A DNA stretch of 64,000 bases, taken from Inquilinus sp042743185. GTDB lineage: Bacteria > Pseudomonadota > Alphaproteobacteria > DSM-16000 > Inquilinaceae. The stretch is taken from contig NZ_JBHYMS010000036.1 of the NCBI RefSeq assembly GCF_042743185.1, positions 1 to 64,000 of the forward strand. The letters run 5' to 3'. Positions 34,430 through 42,860 of the stretch are shown here, one piece after another. Within the stretch, counting starts at the first letter, position 1. Each line of letters opens with the position of its first letter. The translations under genes and the position numbers were made by a program. The notes beneath the pieces were generated by a model that was given only the letters and a program-made list of their open reading frames with translations, made no database searches and was not told the origin of the DNA.

Positions 34430-35920
34430 TCAAAGCCGCGTCGCGATGTACTTGGCCTCGAGGAATTCCAGCACGCCCTGCGCGCCGCCCTCCCGGCCGA
34501 GCCCGCTCTGCTTGGTGCCGCCGAACGGCGCCGCCGGATCGGAGACCAGGCCGCGGTTGAGCCCGACCATGCCGGTCTCGATGCGCCGGCAGACCCTCAA
34601 GCCCCGCGCCAGATCGCGGGTGAAGACATAGGCGGCCAGGCCGTATTCGGTCGCATTGGCGAGGGCGACGGCCTCGTCCTCGGTCTCGAAGCGGCTGAGT
34701 GCGGCGACCGGCCCGAAGATCTCCTCCCGCGCCATGGCGGCGTCGGCCGGGACGCCGTCCAGCACGGTCGGCGGATAGAAATAGCCGGGCCCGTCCGGCC
34801 GCCGGCCGCCGCAGAGCAGCCGGGCGCCACGCGACAGGGCGTCGTCCACCAGCCGCTCGATCTTGTCGACGGCGGCCGGGTTGATCATCGGGCCGCATTC
34901 GGTGGCGGGGTCGGTGCCGGGGCCGAGCTTCAGCGCCGCCATGCGCGCCGCGAGCTCCGCCGCGAACCGGTCGTACAGGCCGGATTGCACATAGAGGCGG
35001 TTGGCGGCGGTGCAGGCTTCGCCGCCGTTGCGCATCTTGGCCAGCATGGCGCCTTCGATCGCCAGCTCCAGGTCGGCGTCGTCGAAGACGATGAGCGGCG
35101 CGTTGCCGCCGAGCTCCATCGAGCAGCTCACCACATGTCTCGCCGCCTCGGCGAGCAGCACCCGGCCGACCTGGGTCGAGCCGGTGAAGGACAGCTTCCG
35201 CACCCGGGGATCCGCCAGCATCGAAGCCGTCACCGGGCCGGGCGCGGAGGTGGTCAGCACATTGACGACGCCCGGCGGCACGCCGGCCTCGGCGCAGAGG
35301 GCGGCGAGCGCATAGGCGGTCAGCGGCGTCTCGCTCGCCGGCTTCAGCACCACGGTGCAGCCGGCGGCGAGCGCCGGCGCGATCTTGCGGGTGGCCATCG
35401 CCGCCGGGAAGTTCCAGGGCGTGACCAGCACGCAGATGCCGATCGGCTCGTAGTCGACGACGATATGGTTCGCGCCGGTGGGGGAGAGCATGAAATCGCC
35501 GCAGATGCGCACCGCCTCTTCCGCGTTCCAGCGGAAGAAGTCGGCGGCATAGGCGACCTCGCCGCGCGCGTCGCGCAGGGCCTTGCCGTTCTCCAGCGCG
35601 ATCAGCCGCGCCAGGTCCTCGGCGCGCTCCGTCATCAGCTCGAAGCAGCGGCGCAGGATCTCCGACCGCCGGCGCGGCGGGGTCGCGCGCCAGGCCGCGG
35701 CCGCCTGCGCCGCCGCCTCGACCGCCGCCGCCGCATCCTCGATCGATGCGTCCGGCACCTCGGCCAGGAGCCGTTCGGTTGACGGATCGATGACGGGAAT
35801 CGGCTTGCGCCCCGCCGGCCACAGCCGTTCTCCGCCGATCCAGAGGCCGCGGGCGCAACTCGCCGGATCGAGGGTCGATGCGGAACGGGGCGCAGCCGAA
35901 AGCGGCGTCGCAACGGTCAT
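34430..35920 (-). CDS. NAD(P)-dependent aldehyde dehydrogenase (succinate-semialdehyde dehydrogenase-like)
   Basis: A 496-residue aldehyde dehydrogenase of the GabD/short-chain semialdehyde group. Catalytic and cofactor residues are visible: Asn in TPWNFPAAM, Lys in VVLKPASETP, the cofactor loop FTGSTQVGR, Glu in MELGGNAP and nucleophile Cys in GGEACTAANR. It follows the iron-type alcohol dehydrogenase gene by 12 bp, so an alcohol would be oxidised to an aldehyde and then to an acid in one operon. The exact substrate is unknown. Confidence 0.94.
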   Translation of the reverse strand: MTVATPLSAAPRSASTLDPASCARGLWIGGERLWPAGRKPIPVIDPSTERLLAEVPDASIEDAAAAVEAAAQAAAAWRATPPRRRSEILRRCFELMTERAEDLARLIALENGKALRDARGEVAYAADFFRWNAEEAVRICGDFMLSPTGANHIVVDYEPIGICVLVTPWNFPAAMATRKIAPALAAGCTVVLKPASETPLTAYALAALCAEAGVPPGVVNVLTTSAPGPVTASMLADPRVRKLSFTGSTQVGRVLLAEAARHVVSCSMELGGNAPLIVFDDADLELAIEGAMLAKMRNGGEACTAANRLYVQSGLYDRFAAELAARMAALKLGPGTDPATECGPMINPAAVDKIERLVDDALSRGARLLCGGRRPDGPGYFYPPTVLDGVPADAAMAREEIFGPVAALSRFETEDEAVALANATEYGLAAYVFTRDLARGLRVCRRIETGMVGLNRGLVSDPAAPFGGTKQSGLGREGGAQGVLEFLEAKYIATRL

Positions 35921-35932
35921 GGACGGAATCCC

Positions 35933-37186
35933 TTATTCGAGGACGGGGGCGGAGGCCGCGGCGTCCAGGTCGCCGCGATAGGCGGCGTCGACCAGGCAAC
36001 GCATGTCGGCGAGCCCGATCGGGCGCGGATTGTTCTTGATCAGGCGCTCGATGCCGACCGCCTGCTCGGCGGTCCAGTCCAGCCTGTCGGCGGGCAGGCC
36101 GAGTCCGGCGAGCGTCGGCGTGATGCCGATGGCGTGCAGCAGCCGCGTCACTTCGTCGATGGCGGCGTCGGCCAGCGCCGCGCGGCTGGTACGCCCGCCA
36201 TCGACCCCGAGCGCGACGGCGATCTCCGCCATCTCGGCCAGCGCCGCGGCGCGGTTGAAGCGCATCACATAGGGCAGGGCGGTGGCGACGCCGAGGCCGT
36301 GGGGCGTGTGGGTCAGGGCGCCGACGGGATACTGGATGGCATGCGCCGCCGCCGTGCCCGCCGTGCCGAAGGCGCAGCCCGCGGCCAGCGCCGCCATCAT
36401 CACCTCCGCCCTCGCATCCTCGTCCGCCCCGTCGCGCCAGGCGCGTTCGAGGCTGCGCCCGAGGAGGCGGATGGCGAGCAGCGCGAAATGGTCGGTCAGC
36501 GCGCTCTTGCCGATGAAGACGTGCTGCTGCGCCAGCTCCGCCGAGGGCGGGCGTCGGCCGGCGGTGAACGCCTCGATGGCATGGGTGAGCGCGTCGGCGC
36601 CGGCGACCGCGGTCAGGGCGGGCGGGCAGGAGAGGGTGAGGTCGGGGTCGCAGATGGCCGCGGCGGGGATGAGATGCGGGCTCGAGATGCCGACCTTCAG
36701 CATGCGATCCGGGTCGGAGATCACCGCGACCGGCGTCGCTTCCGAGCCGGTCCCCGCGGTGGTCGGAACGGCGACGACCGGCAGCACCGGTCCTGGCACC
36801 TCGAACTCGCCGTAATAGTCCGGCAGCCGGCCGCCATGGGTCAGCAGCAGGGCGGCGCATTTCGCCATGTCGAGGCAGCTGCCGCCGCCGACGCCGATGA
36901 CGAGGTCGGGCGCGAAGCCGCGCGCCTCCTCGGCGCAGCCGGCGGCGCTGTCGCGCGGCACGTCCGGCAGCACGCGGCCATGGACGTGGACGGCAAGGCC
37001 GGCCGCGCGCAGGCCGTCCAGCATCCGCTCGAAATCGGACGATGCGGCGAGGCGCTCGTCCGTGCACACCAGCGCCCGCCGCCCGAGGCGGCCGGCGACC
37101 GCGGGCAGGGCGGCGCGCTGGCCTTTGCCGAACAGGATCTCCTTGGGCAGCCGGATCGCCGAGAAGGACGTCACGATCGACTCCAT
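35933..37186 (-). CDS. Iron-containing alcohol dehydrogenase
   Basis: A 417-residue group III (iron-type) alcohol dehydrogenase. It has GGGSCLDMAK and VPTTAGTGSEATP in the nucleotide-binding half. Metal ligands are Asp and His in AGADALTHAIEAF and two His residues in HAIQYPVGALTHTPHG. The family's maleylacetate reductase relatives are possible alternatives. It is divergent from the GntR regulator at 37300, whose promoter region holds a 10-bp-arm inverted repeat. Confidence 0.93.
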   Translation of the reverse strand: MESIVTSFSAIRLPKEILFGKGQRAALPAVAGRLGRRALVCTDERLAASSDFERMLDGLRAAGLAVHVHGRVLPDVPRDSAAGCAEEARGFAPDLVIGVGGGSCLDMAKCAALLLTHGGRLPDYYGEFEVPGPVLPVVAVPTTAGTGSEATPVAVISDPDRMLKVGISSPHLIPAAAICDPDLTLSCPPALTAVAGADALTHAIEAFTAGRRPPSAELAQQHVFIGKSALTDHFALLAIRLLGRSLERAWRDGADEDARAEVMMAALAAGCAFGTAGTAAAHAIQYPVGALTHTPHGLGVATALPYVMRFNRAAALAEMAEIAVALGVDGGRTSRAALADAAIDEVTRLLHAIGITPTLAGLGLPADRLDWTAEQAVGIERLIKNNPRPIGLADMRCLVDAAYRGDLDAAASAPVLE

Positions 37187-37213
37187 CGATTGCCGCTGAA
37201 ATCTGCTCCCGCA

Positions 37214-37241
37214 ATATCCTATATCGAATCGTATAGGATAT
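37214..37241. promoter_or_regulatory. Putative GntR operator, inverted repeat
   Basis: ATATCCTATA and TATAGGATAT are perfect 10-bp arms around an 8-nt centre (TCGAATCG). The repeat sits in the 113-bp gap between the divergent alcohol dehydrogenase and GntR genes. It could let the regulator control itself and the dehydrogenase operon. Confidence 0.55.
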
Positions 37242-37299
37242 CGTATTGAACGCGGCGGAGGATCGTGCTAGCTGTCCTGCATTGTCAAGGGACAAAGCA

Positions 37300-38013
37300 G
37301 TGCGCAGTCAGAAACCACTCATCGCATCTCGTCCGGCGGCCGATCCCGGCGAGGGCGGTCCGGCGATCCATCGCGCGGCCAGCCTCGCGGAAGAGGTCTA
37401 CGAGGCGATCTTCGCCCAGCTGATGGCGCTGAAGATCCCGCCCGGTGGCCGCATCACGGTCGACGCCCTGGTGCGCGAGTTCAACGTGTCGCAGACCCCG
37501 ATCCGCGAAGCGCTGGGCCGCCTGGAGGGCGAGGGCCTGGTGGTCAAGACGCATCTCGTCGGCTACAGCGCGGCGCCTCAGATCTCCCGCCGACGCTTTA
37601 CCGAGCTTTACGAGCTGCGCCTGCTGCTCGAGCCCGACGCGGCGCACAGGGCCGCGGCGGCGATGACGGATGCGGCGCTGCAGGTGCTGACCGAAGCGGC
37701 GGGGGTGATGTCGCGCCCGGATGGACCCGACGCACGGGCCCGCTACTCCCAGTTCGCGCGCGAAGACGCGGTGTTCCACGACAAGATCCTCGCGGTCGCC
37801 GGCAACGAGCTCATCCGCGAGACGCTGGCGCACCAGCACACGCATTTTCATATTTTCCGCCTGATGTTCCACTCGCGGGTCACCGAGGAGGCGCTCGACG
37901 AGCACGCGGCGATCCTGGCCGCCTTCTCCCGACGGGACCCGAACGAGGCCGGGCGGGCGATGCGCACGCATATCGAGCGGTCGCGCGATCGCCTGCTGCC
38001 GGCATTCGACTGA
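37300..38013 (+). CDS. GntR-family regulator, FCD domain
   Basis: A 237-residue regulator from a GTG start with AAGGGA upstream; a TTG 54 bp earlier is less likely because it overlaps the operator region. The winged helix spans about residues 28-95 (IPPGGRITVDALVREFNVSQ, then TPIREALGRLEGEGLV). An FCD domain follows, with LRLLLEPDAAHRAAA, EDAVFHDKILAVAGN and DEHAAILAAFSRRD. It is divergent from the dehydrogenase operon and upstream of the 38-46 kb transporter operon, so it may control either or both. Confidence 0.91.
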   Translation: MRSQKPLIASRPAADPGEGGPAIHRAASLAEEVYEAIFAQLMALKIPPGGRITVDALVREFNVSQTPIREALGRLEGEGLVVKTHLVGYSAAPQISRRRFTELYELRLLLEPDAAHRAAAAMTDAALQVLTEAAGVMSRPDGPDARARYSQFAREDAVFHDKILAVAGNELIRETLAHQHTHFHIFRLMFHSRVTEEALDEHAAILAAFSRRDPNEAGRAMRTHIERSRDRLLPAFD

Positions 38014-38158
38014 TGTCGGCCGTGGTCGAGCCTGCCGAAAGGGAGAGGCATGGGGCCGCTCGGGAATTGCGCGGCTCGACGCAGATCCCCGCAGCCGGAT
38101 GGGGGTCATCGGCGGAGCGGCGATCCGTGATACGCTGGCGGTCAAGGGAGGGGTAGCG

Positions 38159-39250
38159 ATGGGACAGGTCGACGCCTGCGCGCTGAGCCTGACGAATGTC
38201 AGCAAATCCTACGGCCGCGTCACAGCCCTGCACAACCTGTCGTTCAGCGTCGCGGAAAGCCGCTTCTTCGTGCTGTTCGGGCCCAGCTCGGTCGGCAAGA
38301 CGACGACGCTCCGCATGATCGCCGGTCTCGTCGCGCCGGACCGGGGCCGCGTCGAGATCTTCGGCCGGGATTGGACGCACGAGCCGATCGCGGGACGCGG
38401 CGTGTCGATGGTGTTCCAGTCCTTCGCGCTCTATCCGCATCTCACCGTCCACGAGAACCTGGCCTATCCGCTGCGCGAGGCCGGGGTGGGGCGGGAGGAG
38501 ATCGGCCGCCGTGTCCGCGAGACCGCGGCGATGCTCCGGCTCGACACGAAGATCGACCGCAAGCCCGGCACGCTTTCGGGCGGCGAACAGCAGCGGGTCG
38601 CGCTCGGCCGGTCCCTGATCCGGCGCCCCCGGATCCTGCTGCTGGACGAACCCCTGACCAACCTCGATGCCAAGCTGAGGCACGAGATGCGCGCCGAGCT
38701 CAAGCGGCTGCACCGCCAGTTCGGACTGACGATCGTCTATGCGACGCCCGACGAGCTCGAGGCGCTGTCGATGGGCGAGGAGATCGCCGTGCTGCGGGAC
38801 GGCGGCGTCGTGCAGACCGGGACGCCGGACGAGCTCTACGAAGCACCGCGCGACCTGTATGTGGCCGGCAAGATCGGCTCGCCCGCCATGAACATGGTCA
38901 AGGGCACGCTGGCCCGCGACGGCACCGCCGTCGAATCCGCGATCGGCCTCCTGCCATGCCCGCGCAGACTGAGCACCGCGGAAGCGGGAGAGGCGGCCGT
39001 GGTGGGCATCCGGCCGAGCGACATCCGCCTGGCGACCGGCGGCGAAGGCGGTGTGGCGGCGAGCATCGCCATGCTGGAGCCGTTGGGCGACGTCACCGTG
39101 ATCTCGATGGAGACCGGCGGCGAGACGCTTCGGCTGGTGCTGCCGGAAGCGGCGGCCTCGGGCCTGCTGCCCGGTCAGCAGGCCTCGATCGTTCTCGATC
39201 CAAGAAAGCTGCACGTCTTCCGGGCCTCGAACGGGCAGGCGATGACCTGA
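38159..39250 (+). CDS. MalK/UgpC-type ABC ATPase lacking the H-loop histidine (GlpS-like)
   Basis: A 363-residue ATPase: nucleotide-binding domain then C-terminal TOBE region (residues about 235-355). Walker A is GPSSVGKTT, the signature LSGGEQQRVALGRSL is canonical, and Walker B is ILLLDEPLTNLD. The H-loop reads YATPDELEAL: P197 stands where the gamma-phosphate-sensing His (THD) is expected. This matches the degenerate member of two-ATPase importers such as the rhizobial glycerol system, from family knowledge. The partner is the ATPase at 42861. AGGGAGGGG precedes the ATG. Confidence 0.9.
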   Translation: MGQVDACALSLTNVSKSYGRVTALHNLSFSVAESRFFVLFGPSSVGKTTTLRMIAGLVAPDRGRVEIFGRDWTHEPIAGRGVSMVFQSFALYPHLTVHENLAYPLREAGVGREEIGRRVRETAAMLRLDTKIDRKPGTLSGGEQQRVALGRSLIRRPRILLLDEPLTNLDAKLRHEMRAELKRLHRQFGLTIVYATPDELEALSMGEEIAVLRDGGVVQTGTPDELYEAPRDLYVAGKIGSPAMNMVKGTLARDGTAVESAIGLLPCPRRLSTAEAGEAAVVGIRPSDIRLATGGEGGVAASIAMLEPLGDVTVISMETGGETLRLVLPEAAASGLLPGQQASIVLDPRKLHVFRASNGQAMT

Positions 39251-39306
39251 CGCCGAGGCCGGACAAAAACAAAAAAGCCGATAACACATGGGGAGGAGAT
39301 CTGAGA

Positions 39307-40740
39307 ATGATGGCAACGACGAAGATCAAGGGCGTAGTGGCGGTGGCGGGCCTGGCCGCTTTGCTGATGACGGGCGGGGCCAGGTTTTCCCTGGCCGAAG
39401 AGGTCACGCTGTCGATGGCGGTGCCCGACTGGCCGCCGACGCGCGTCATGAAGAAGTTCTTCGACGAGCAGTACAAGCCGAAATCCGGCAACACCGTGAA
39501 GCTCGATGTCGACTTCATTCCCTGGCCCGATTTCTACACGCGCGTGAACGCCTCGCTCACCTCCGGTGAGCAGAAATACAACTTCATCGTATCCGACTCG
39601 CAGTGGCTGGGCGCCTTCGTCGAAGGCGGCTATTTCCGGAAGATCAACGATCTTCTGGATGCCGATCCCGAGTTCAAGAAAGCGTTCATGGAGATCCATC
39701 CCAATCCGCTGAACGCCTACGCGACTTATCCTTACAAGTCCGAGAACTATTACGGCTTCCCGCAGTTTCCCGACGTCCTGGTCACCTACGGGCGCAAGGA
39801 CGTCCTCTGCGACGAGACCGAGCAGAAGAATTTTACGGCGAAGTACCAGAAGAAGCTGCCCTGCACGGGCGAAGAGATCGACGCGATGACCTGGGATGAT
39901 TTCAGGAACGTCGGTGAGTTCTTCCGGCGCAAGAAGGGCGAGATGCTGGCCGGCAAGCCCGCCGACGACGACTTCTACGGCATCGCCTTTCAGGCCGGCA
40001 AGGCGTACGACTTCTCGTCCATGCAGATCAACGGCCTGATCTGGCAGATGGGCGGCGACATCTGGGACGAAACCCAGGTTCCCAAAGGGCAGGCGGAAGG
40101 CGTGGTCAACTCGCCGATCGCGGTGAAGGCCCTCGAGACGTATCTGAGCCTGATCGAGTACATGCCGCCGGTGGCCAGGACCGGCACCATGGACATCTTC
40201 AAATCGGACGAGCTGTTCCGTGAAGGCAAGGTCGCCATGAACGTCGACTGGATCGGCCTGGGCGAAGCCTCGCTCGACCCGAAGACCTCGAAGGTCGCGG
40301 ACAAGCTGGTGTTCGGCCTGATGCCGGGAACCATCGGGGCCGACGGCAAGATGGTCCGCTGGTCCAACATCGGCGGGCAGCCCTTCGTGCTGACCACCTG
40401 GACGACCGACGTCCAGATCAAGGAGGCCGTGGAGTTCGTGAAGTGGTGGCTGTCCTCGGACGTCCAGCACCAGTTCGCGGCGGCTGGCGGCCAGTCGGCG
40501 ATCAAGTCGGTGTATTCGGATCCCAAATACGTGACCTATCGCCCGTGGAACCGGGCATGGGCCCCGTCGCTGGACTGGCAGAAGGACGTGTGGCACGTGC
40601 CCCAGTTCTTCGAACTGCTGACTCAGCAGCAGGATCAGTTCGATCTCGCGATCACCGGCAAGCAGGACGCCAAGGCGACCTTGGACAACATCGCCAAGTT
40701 CCAGCAGAACCTGCTGACCGAAGCGGGCCTGATCCAATGA
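39307..40740 (+). CDS. ABC transporter substrate-binding protein (sugar/polyol type)
   Basis: A 477-residue periplasmic binding protein with a signal peptide ending near SLA (about residue 30). It is larger than most family 1 proteins. Features include VPDWPPTRVMKKFFDEQY, FIPWPDFYTRVNASLTSGE, a segment with a possible disulfide (Cys in VLCDET and LPCTGEE), and the family-typical WIGLGEASLDP and WWLSSDVQHQF. GGGGAGG stands 16 nt before the first of two adjacent Met codons. It probably sets the specificity of the 38-46 kb operon. Confidence 0.9.
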   Translation: MMATTKIKGVVAVAGLAALLMTGGARFSLAEEVTLSMAVPDWPPTRVMKKFFDEQYKPKSGNTVKLDVDFIPWPDFYTRVNASLTSGEQKYNFIVSDSQWLGAFVEGGYFRKINDLLDADPEFKKAFMEIHPNPLNAYATYPYKSENYYGFPQFPDVLVTYGRKDVLCDETEQKNFTAKYQKKLPCTGEEIDAMTWDDFRNVGEFFRRKKGEMLAGKPADDDFYGIAFQAGKAYDFSSMQINGLIWQMGGDIWDETQVPKGQAEGVVNSPIAVKALETYLSLIEYMPPVARTGTMDIFKSDELFREGKVAMNVDWIGLGEASLDPKTSKVADKLVFGLMPGTIGADGKMVRWSNIGGQPFVLTTWTTDVQIKEAVEFVKWWLSSDVQHQFAAAGGQSAIKSVYSDPKYVTYRPWNRAWAPSLDWQKDVWHVPQFFELLTQQQDQFDLAITGKQDAKATLDNIAKFQQNLLTEAGLIQ

Positions 40741-40834
40741 TGTGACGAGGCCGCTGCCGCCGGCCGGCGGCAGCGATCCCGAGCCGGGGCCGGTGTGCCG
40801 GACCCGCCAAGCAGAACCGCGATCGAGAGCGCCC

Positions 40835-41911
40835 ATGTCCGTGACCCCCATCATGTCGGCTCCCGGGGCCCGAACGTCGCCGGCATTTTCGCATATCGCC
40901 GCCGACAACTGGCGGCTGGCCATCGTCGTCGGCGTCGTCGTCTCCGTGGCTGCGGCGGCGGCGCTGCCCGCGGCCATCGCCTTCTGGATCGTCGGCGCCA
41001 TGGCGGCGCTGGTCGCCGCGGCGTTCGCGGTCAACGCCTATCGCCGCCGCTACTATGGCGGGCTGCTGGTGGCGCCGGCCATCGCCGTGCTGTTCACGAT
41101 GAACATCTTCCCGCTGCTGTGGTCGCTGGGGCTTTCGTTCTTTGCCTATCAGTCGAACCAGCAGTCGATCCGGTTCGTCGGGCTCGGCAACTATATCAAG
41201 GTGCTGACCAACGACATCGCCGCGGCGGACAACTGGCACGCCCTGACCAACACGGCCATGTTCGTCGTGCTCACGGTCGCGGCCCAGATGATCGTCGGCT
41301 TCCTGCTGGCCATGCTGTTCGCCAAGCAGTTCCCTCTGCGCAAGTATCTCCTGATCCTGGTATTGGCGCCGATGATGCTGTCGGTCGTCGCTTCGGGCGT
41401 GTTCTTCACCTACTACTACGACCCGACCTTCGGCATCCTCAGCTATGTGATGAACAGCATCGCCGACGGCCAGTTCATCCTGATGGACAGCAAGGCGGGC
41501 GCGGTGGGGGGCATCGTCTTCGCCGACGCCTGGATGTGGTCGCCCTTCGTCATGCTGCTGGTGCTGGCCGGGCTCGTATCCGTGCCGAAATATCTCTACG
41601 AGGCGGCCGCCATCGACCGCGTCTCCGCTTGGCGGCGCTTCTGGACCATCACCTTCCCCTATATCCGCGGGCTGCTGATGCTGGCGCTGCTGTTCCGCAC
41701 CATCGAGGCGTTCAAGCTGGCCGACCTCGTCATCCTCCTGACCAAGGGCGGCAACGACACGATGACGATCTCGTACCACCTGATCCGGATCGCCAACGAG
41801 CAGAACAAGACCAGCGAAGGCGCTGCGATCTCCTACATCATGCTGTTCATGGTGATCGTCCTCACCAACCTCTACCTCTATCTCGCCAATCGCCGGAACG
41901 GGGAGAGCTGA
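40835..41911 (+). CDS. Sugar/polyol-type ABC transporter permease
   Basis: A 358-residue permease. It has two extra N-terminal hydrophobic segments (residues about 28-65) before the usual MalF-type core that starts at YYGGLLVAPAIAVLFTMNIF. The docking loop is YLYEAAAIDRVSAWRRFWTI, followed by TFPYIR. The chosen ATG gives a compact cytosolic N-terminus but has only a weak GAGAG ribosome site; a later Met six codons on is possible. It is followed after 2 bp by its partner. Confidence 0.9.
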   Translation: MSVTPIMSAPGARTSPAFSHIAADNWRLAIVVGVVVSVAAAAALPAAIAFWIVGAMAALVAAAFAVNAYRRRYYGGLLVAPAIAVLFTMNIFPLLWSLGLSFFAYQSNQQSIRFVGLGNYIKVLTNDIAAADNWHALTNTAMFVVLTVAAQMIVGFLLAMLFAKQFPLRKYLLILVLAPMMLSVVASGVFFTYYYDPTFGILSYVMNSIADGQFILMDSKAGAVGGIVFADAWMWSPFVMLLVLAGLVSVPKYLYEAAAIDRVSAWRRFWTITFPYIRGLLMLALLFRTIEAFKLADLVILLTKGGNDTMTISYHLIRIANEQNKTSEGAAISYIMLFMVIVLTNLYLYLANRRNGES

Positions 41912-41913
41912 CC

Positions 41914-42858
41914 ATGGTCTCCGGCCCGTCCATCTGGGAACGCATCGGTTTCCGCCGGAGCCACGGCGTCGCGGAGGCCGGCTGGGGACGCACCCTGGTC
42001 GTGGCCGGCGTCAGCCTGGTCTACTTCCTGCCGGTGCTGTTCATCATCTTCACCGCGATCAAGCCGCAGGAGCTGGCGCTGTCGGTGCCGCCGACGCTGT
42101 CGCCGACCGCGCTGTTCGGCCTCATCCCCGACCGCTTCGTCTTCACCCCGACCTTGGAGAATTTCGGCTCGGTGTTCTCGCGCGTGATGACGGCCGGCGG
42201 GCAGCCGGAGGCGACCGGCTTCGACCGCTTCTTCTTCAACTCGATCGTGATCGCGTCGGTCTCGGTCCTGCTCGCCCTCGTCCTCGGCACGCTCGCGGCC
42301 TACGGCTTCTCGCGCTACCCGCTCAAGGGCAACGACACCTACCTCTTCATCATCCTGACCACGCGGATGCTGCCGGCCATCGTCGTCATCATTCCGGTGA
42401 TCCTGATGTTCCGCGCCGTCGGCCTGTCCGGGTCCTATCCCGGCATCATCCTGCTCTACACCGCCTTCAACCTCGCCTTCACCATCTGGATGATGAAGAG
42501 CTTCTTCGACGAGCTCTCGACCGATGTCGAGGATGCCGCCCGCATCGACGGCTCGTCCGAGGTCAAGGTGTTCTGGAAGATCTGCCTGCCGCAGGTCGTC
42601 GCCGGCCTGGCCGCGACCTTCGTGTTCGGGCTGATCCTGACCTGGAACGAGTTCCTGTTCGCGCTGCTCCTGACCGGCGCCGACACGCGCACCGTGCCGG
42701 TGGCGATGAACCAGGCCGTCTCCTCCGGCGGCCGCGGCACCGACTGGACGCTGCTGGCCGCGATCGAGACGCTGTTCCTGATCCCGGTCTTCCTCGTCAC
42801 CTTCTTCCTGCAGAACCACCTGCTGCGCGGCGTCACCTTCGGCACGGTCAGGAAATAG
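41914..42858 (+). CDS. Sugar/polyol-type ABC transporter permease (MalG-like)
   Basis: A 314-residue permease with FLPVLFIIFTAIKPQELALS, a docking loop STDVEDAARIDGSSEVKVFW ahead of KICLPQVVAG, and the TWNEFLFALLLTGAD helix. It has a longer periplasmic loop (residues about 60-105) than typical MalG proteins. It ends 2 bp before the second ATPase. Confidence 0.94.
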   Translation: MVSGPSIWERIGFRRSHGVAEAGWGRTLVVAGVSLVYFLPVLFIIFTAIKPQELALSVPPTLSPTALFGLIPDRFVFTPTLENFGSVFSRVMTAGGQPEATGFDRFFFNSIVIASVSVLLALVLGTLAAYGFSRYPLKGNDTYLFIILTTRMLPAIVVIIPVILMFRAVGLSGSYPGIILLYTAFNLAFTIWMMKSFFDELSTDVEDAARIDGSSEVKVFWKICLPQVVAGLAATFVFGLILTWNEFLFALLLTGADTRTVPVAMNQAVSSGGRGTDWTLLAAIETLFLIPVFLVTFFLQNHLLRGVTFGTVRK

Positions 42859-42860
42859 CG

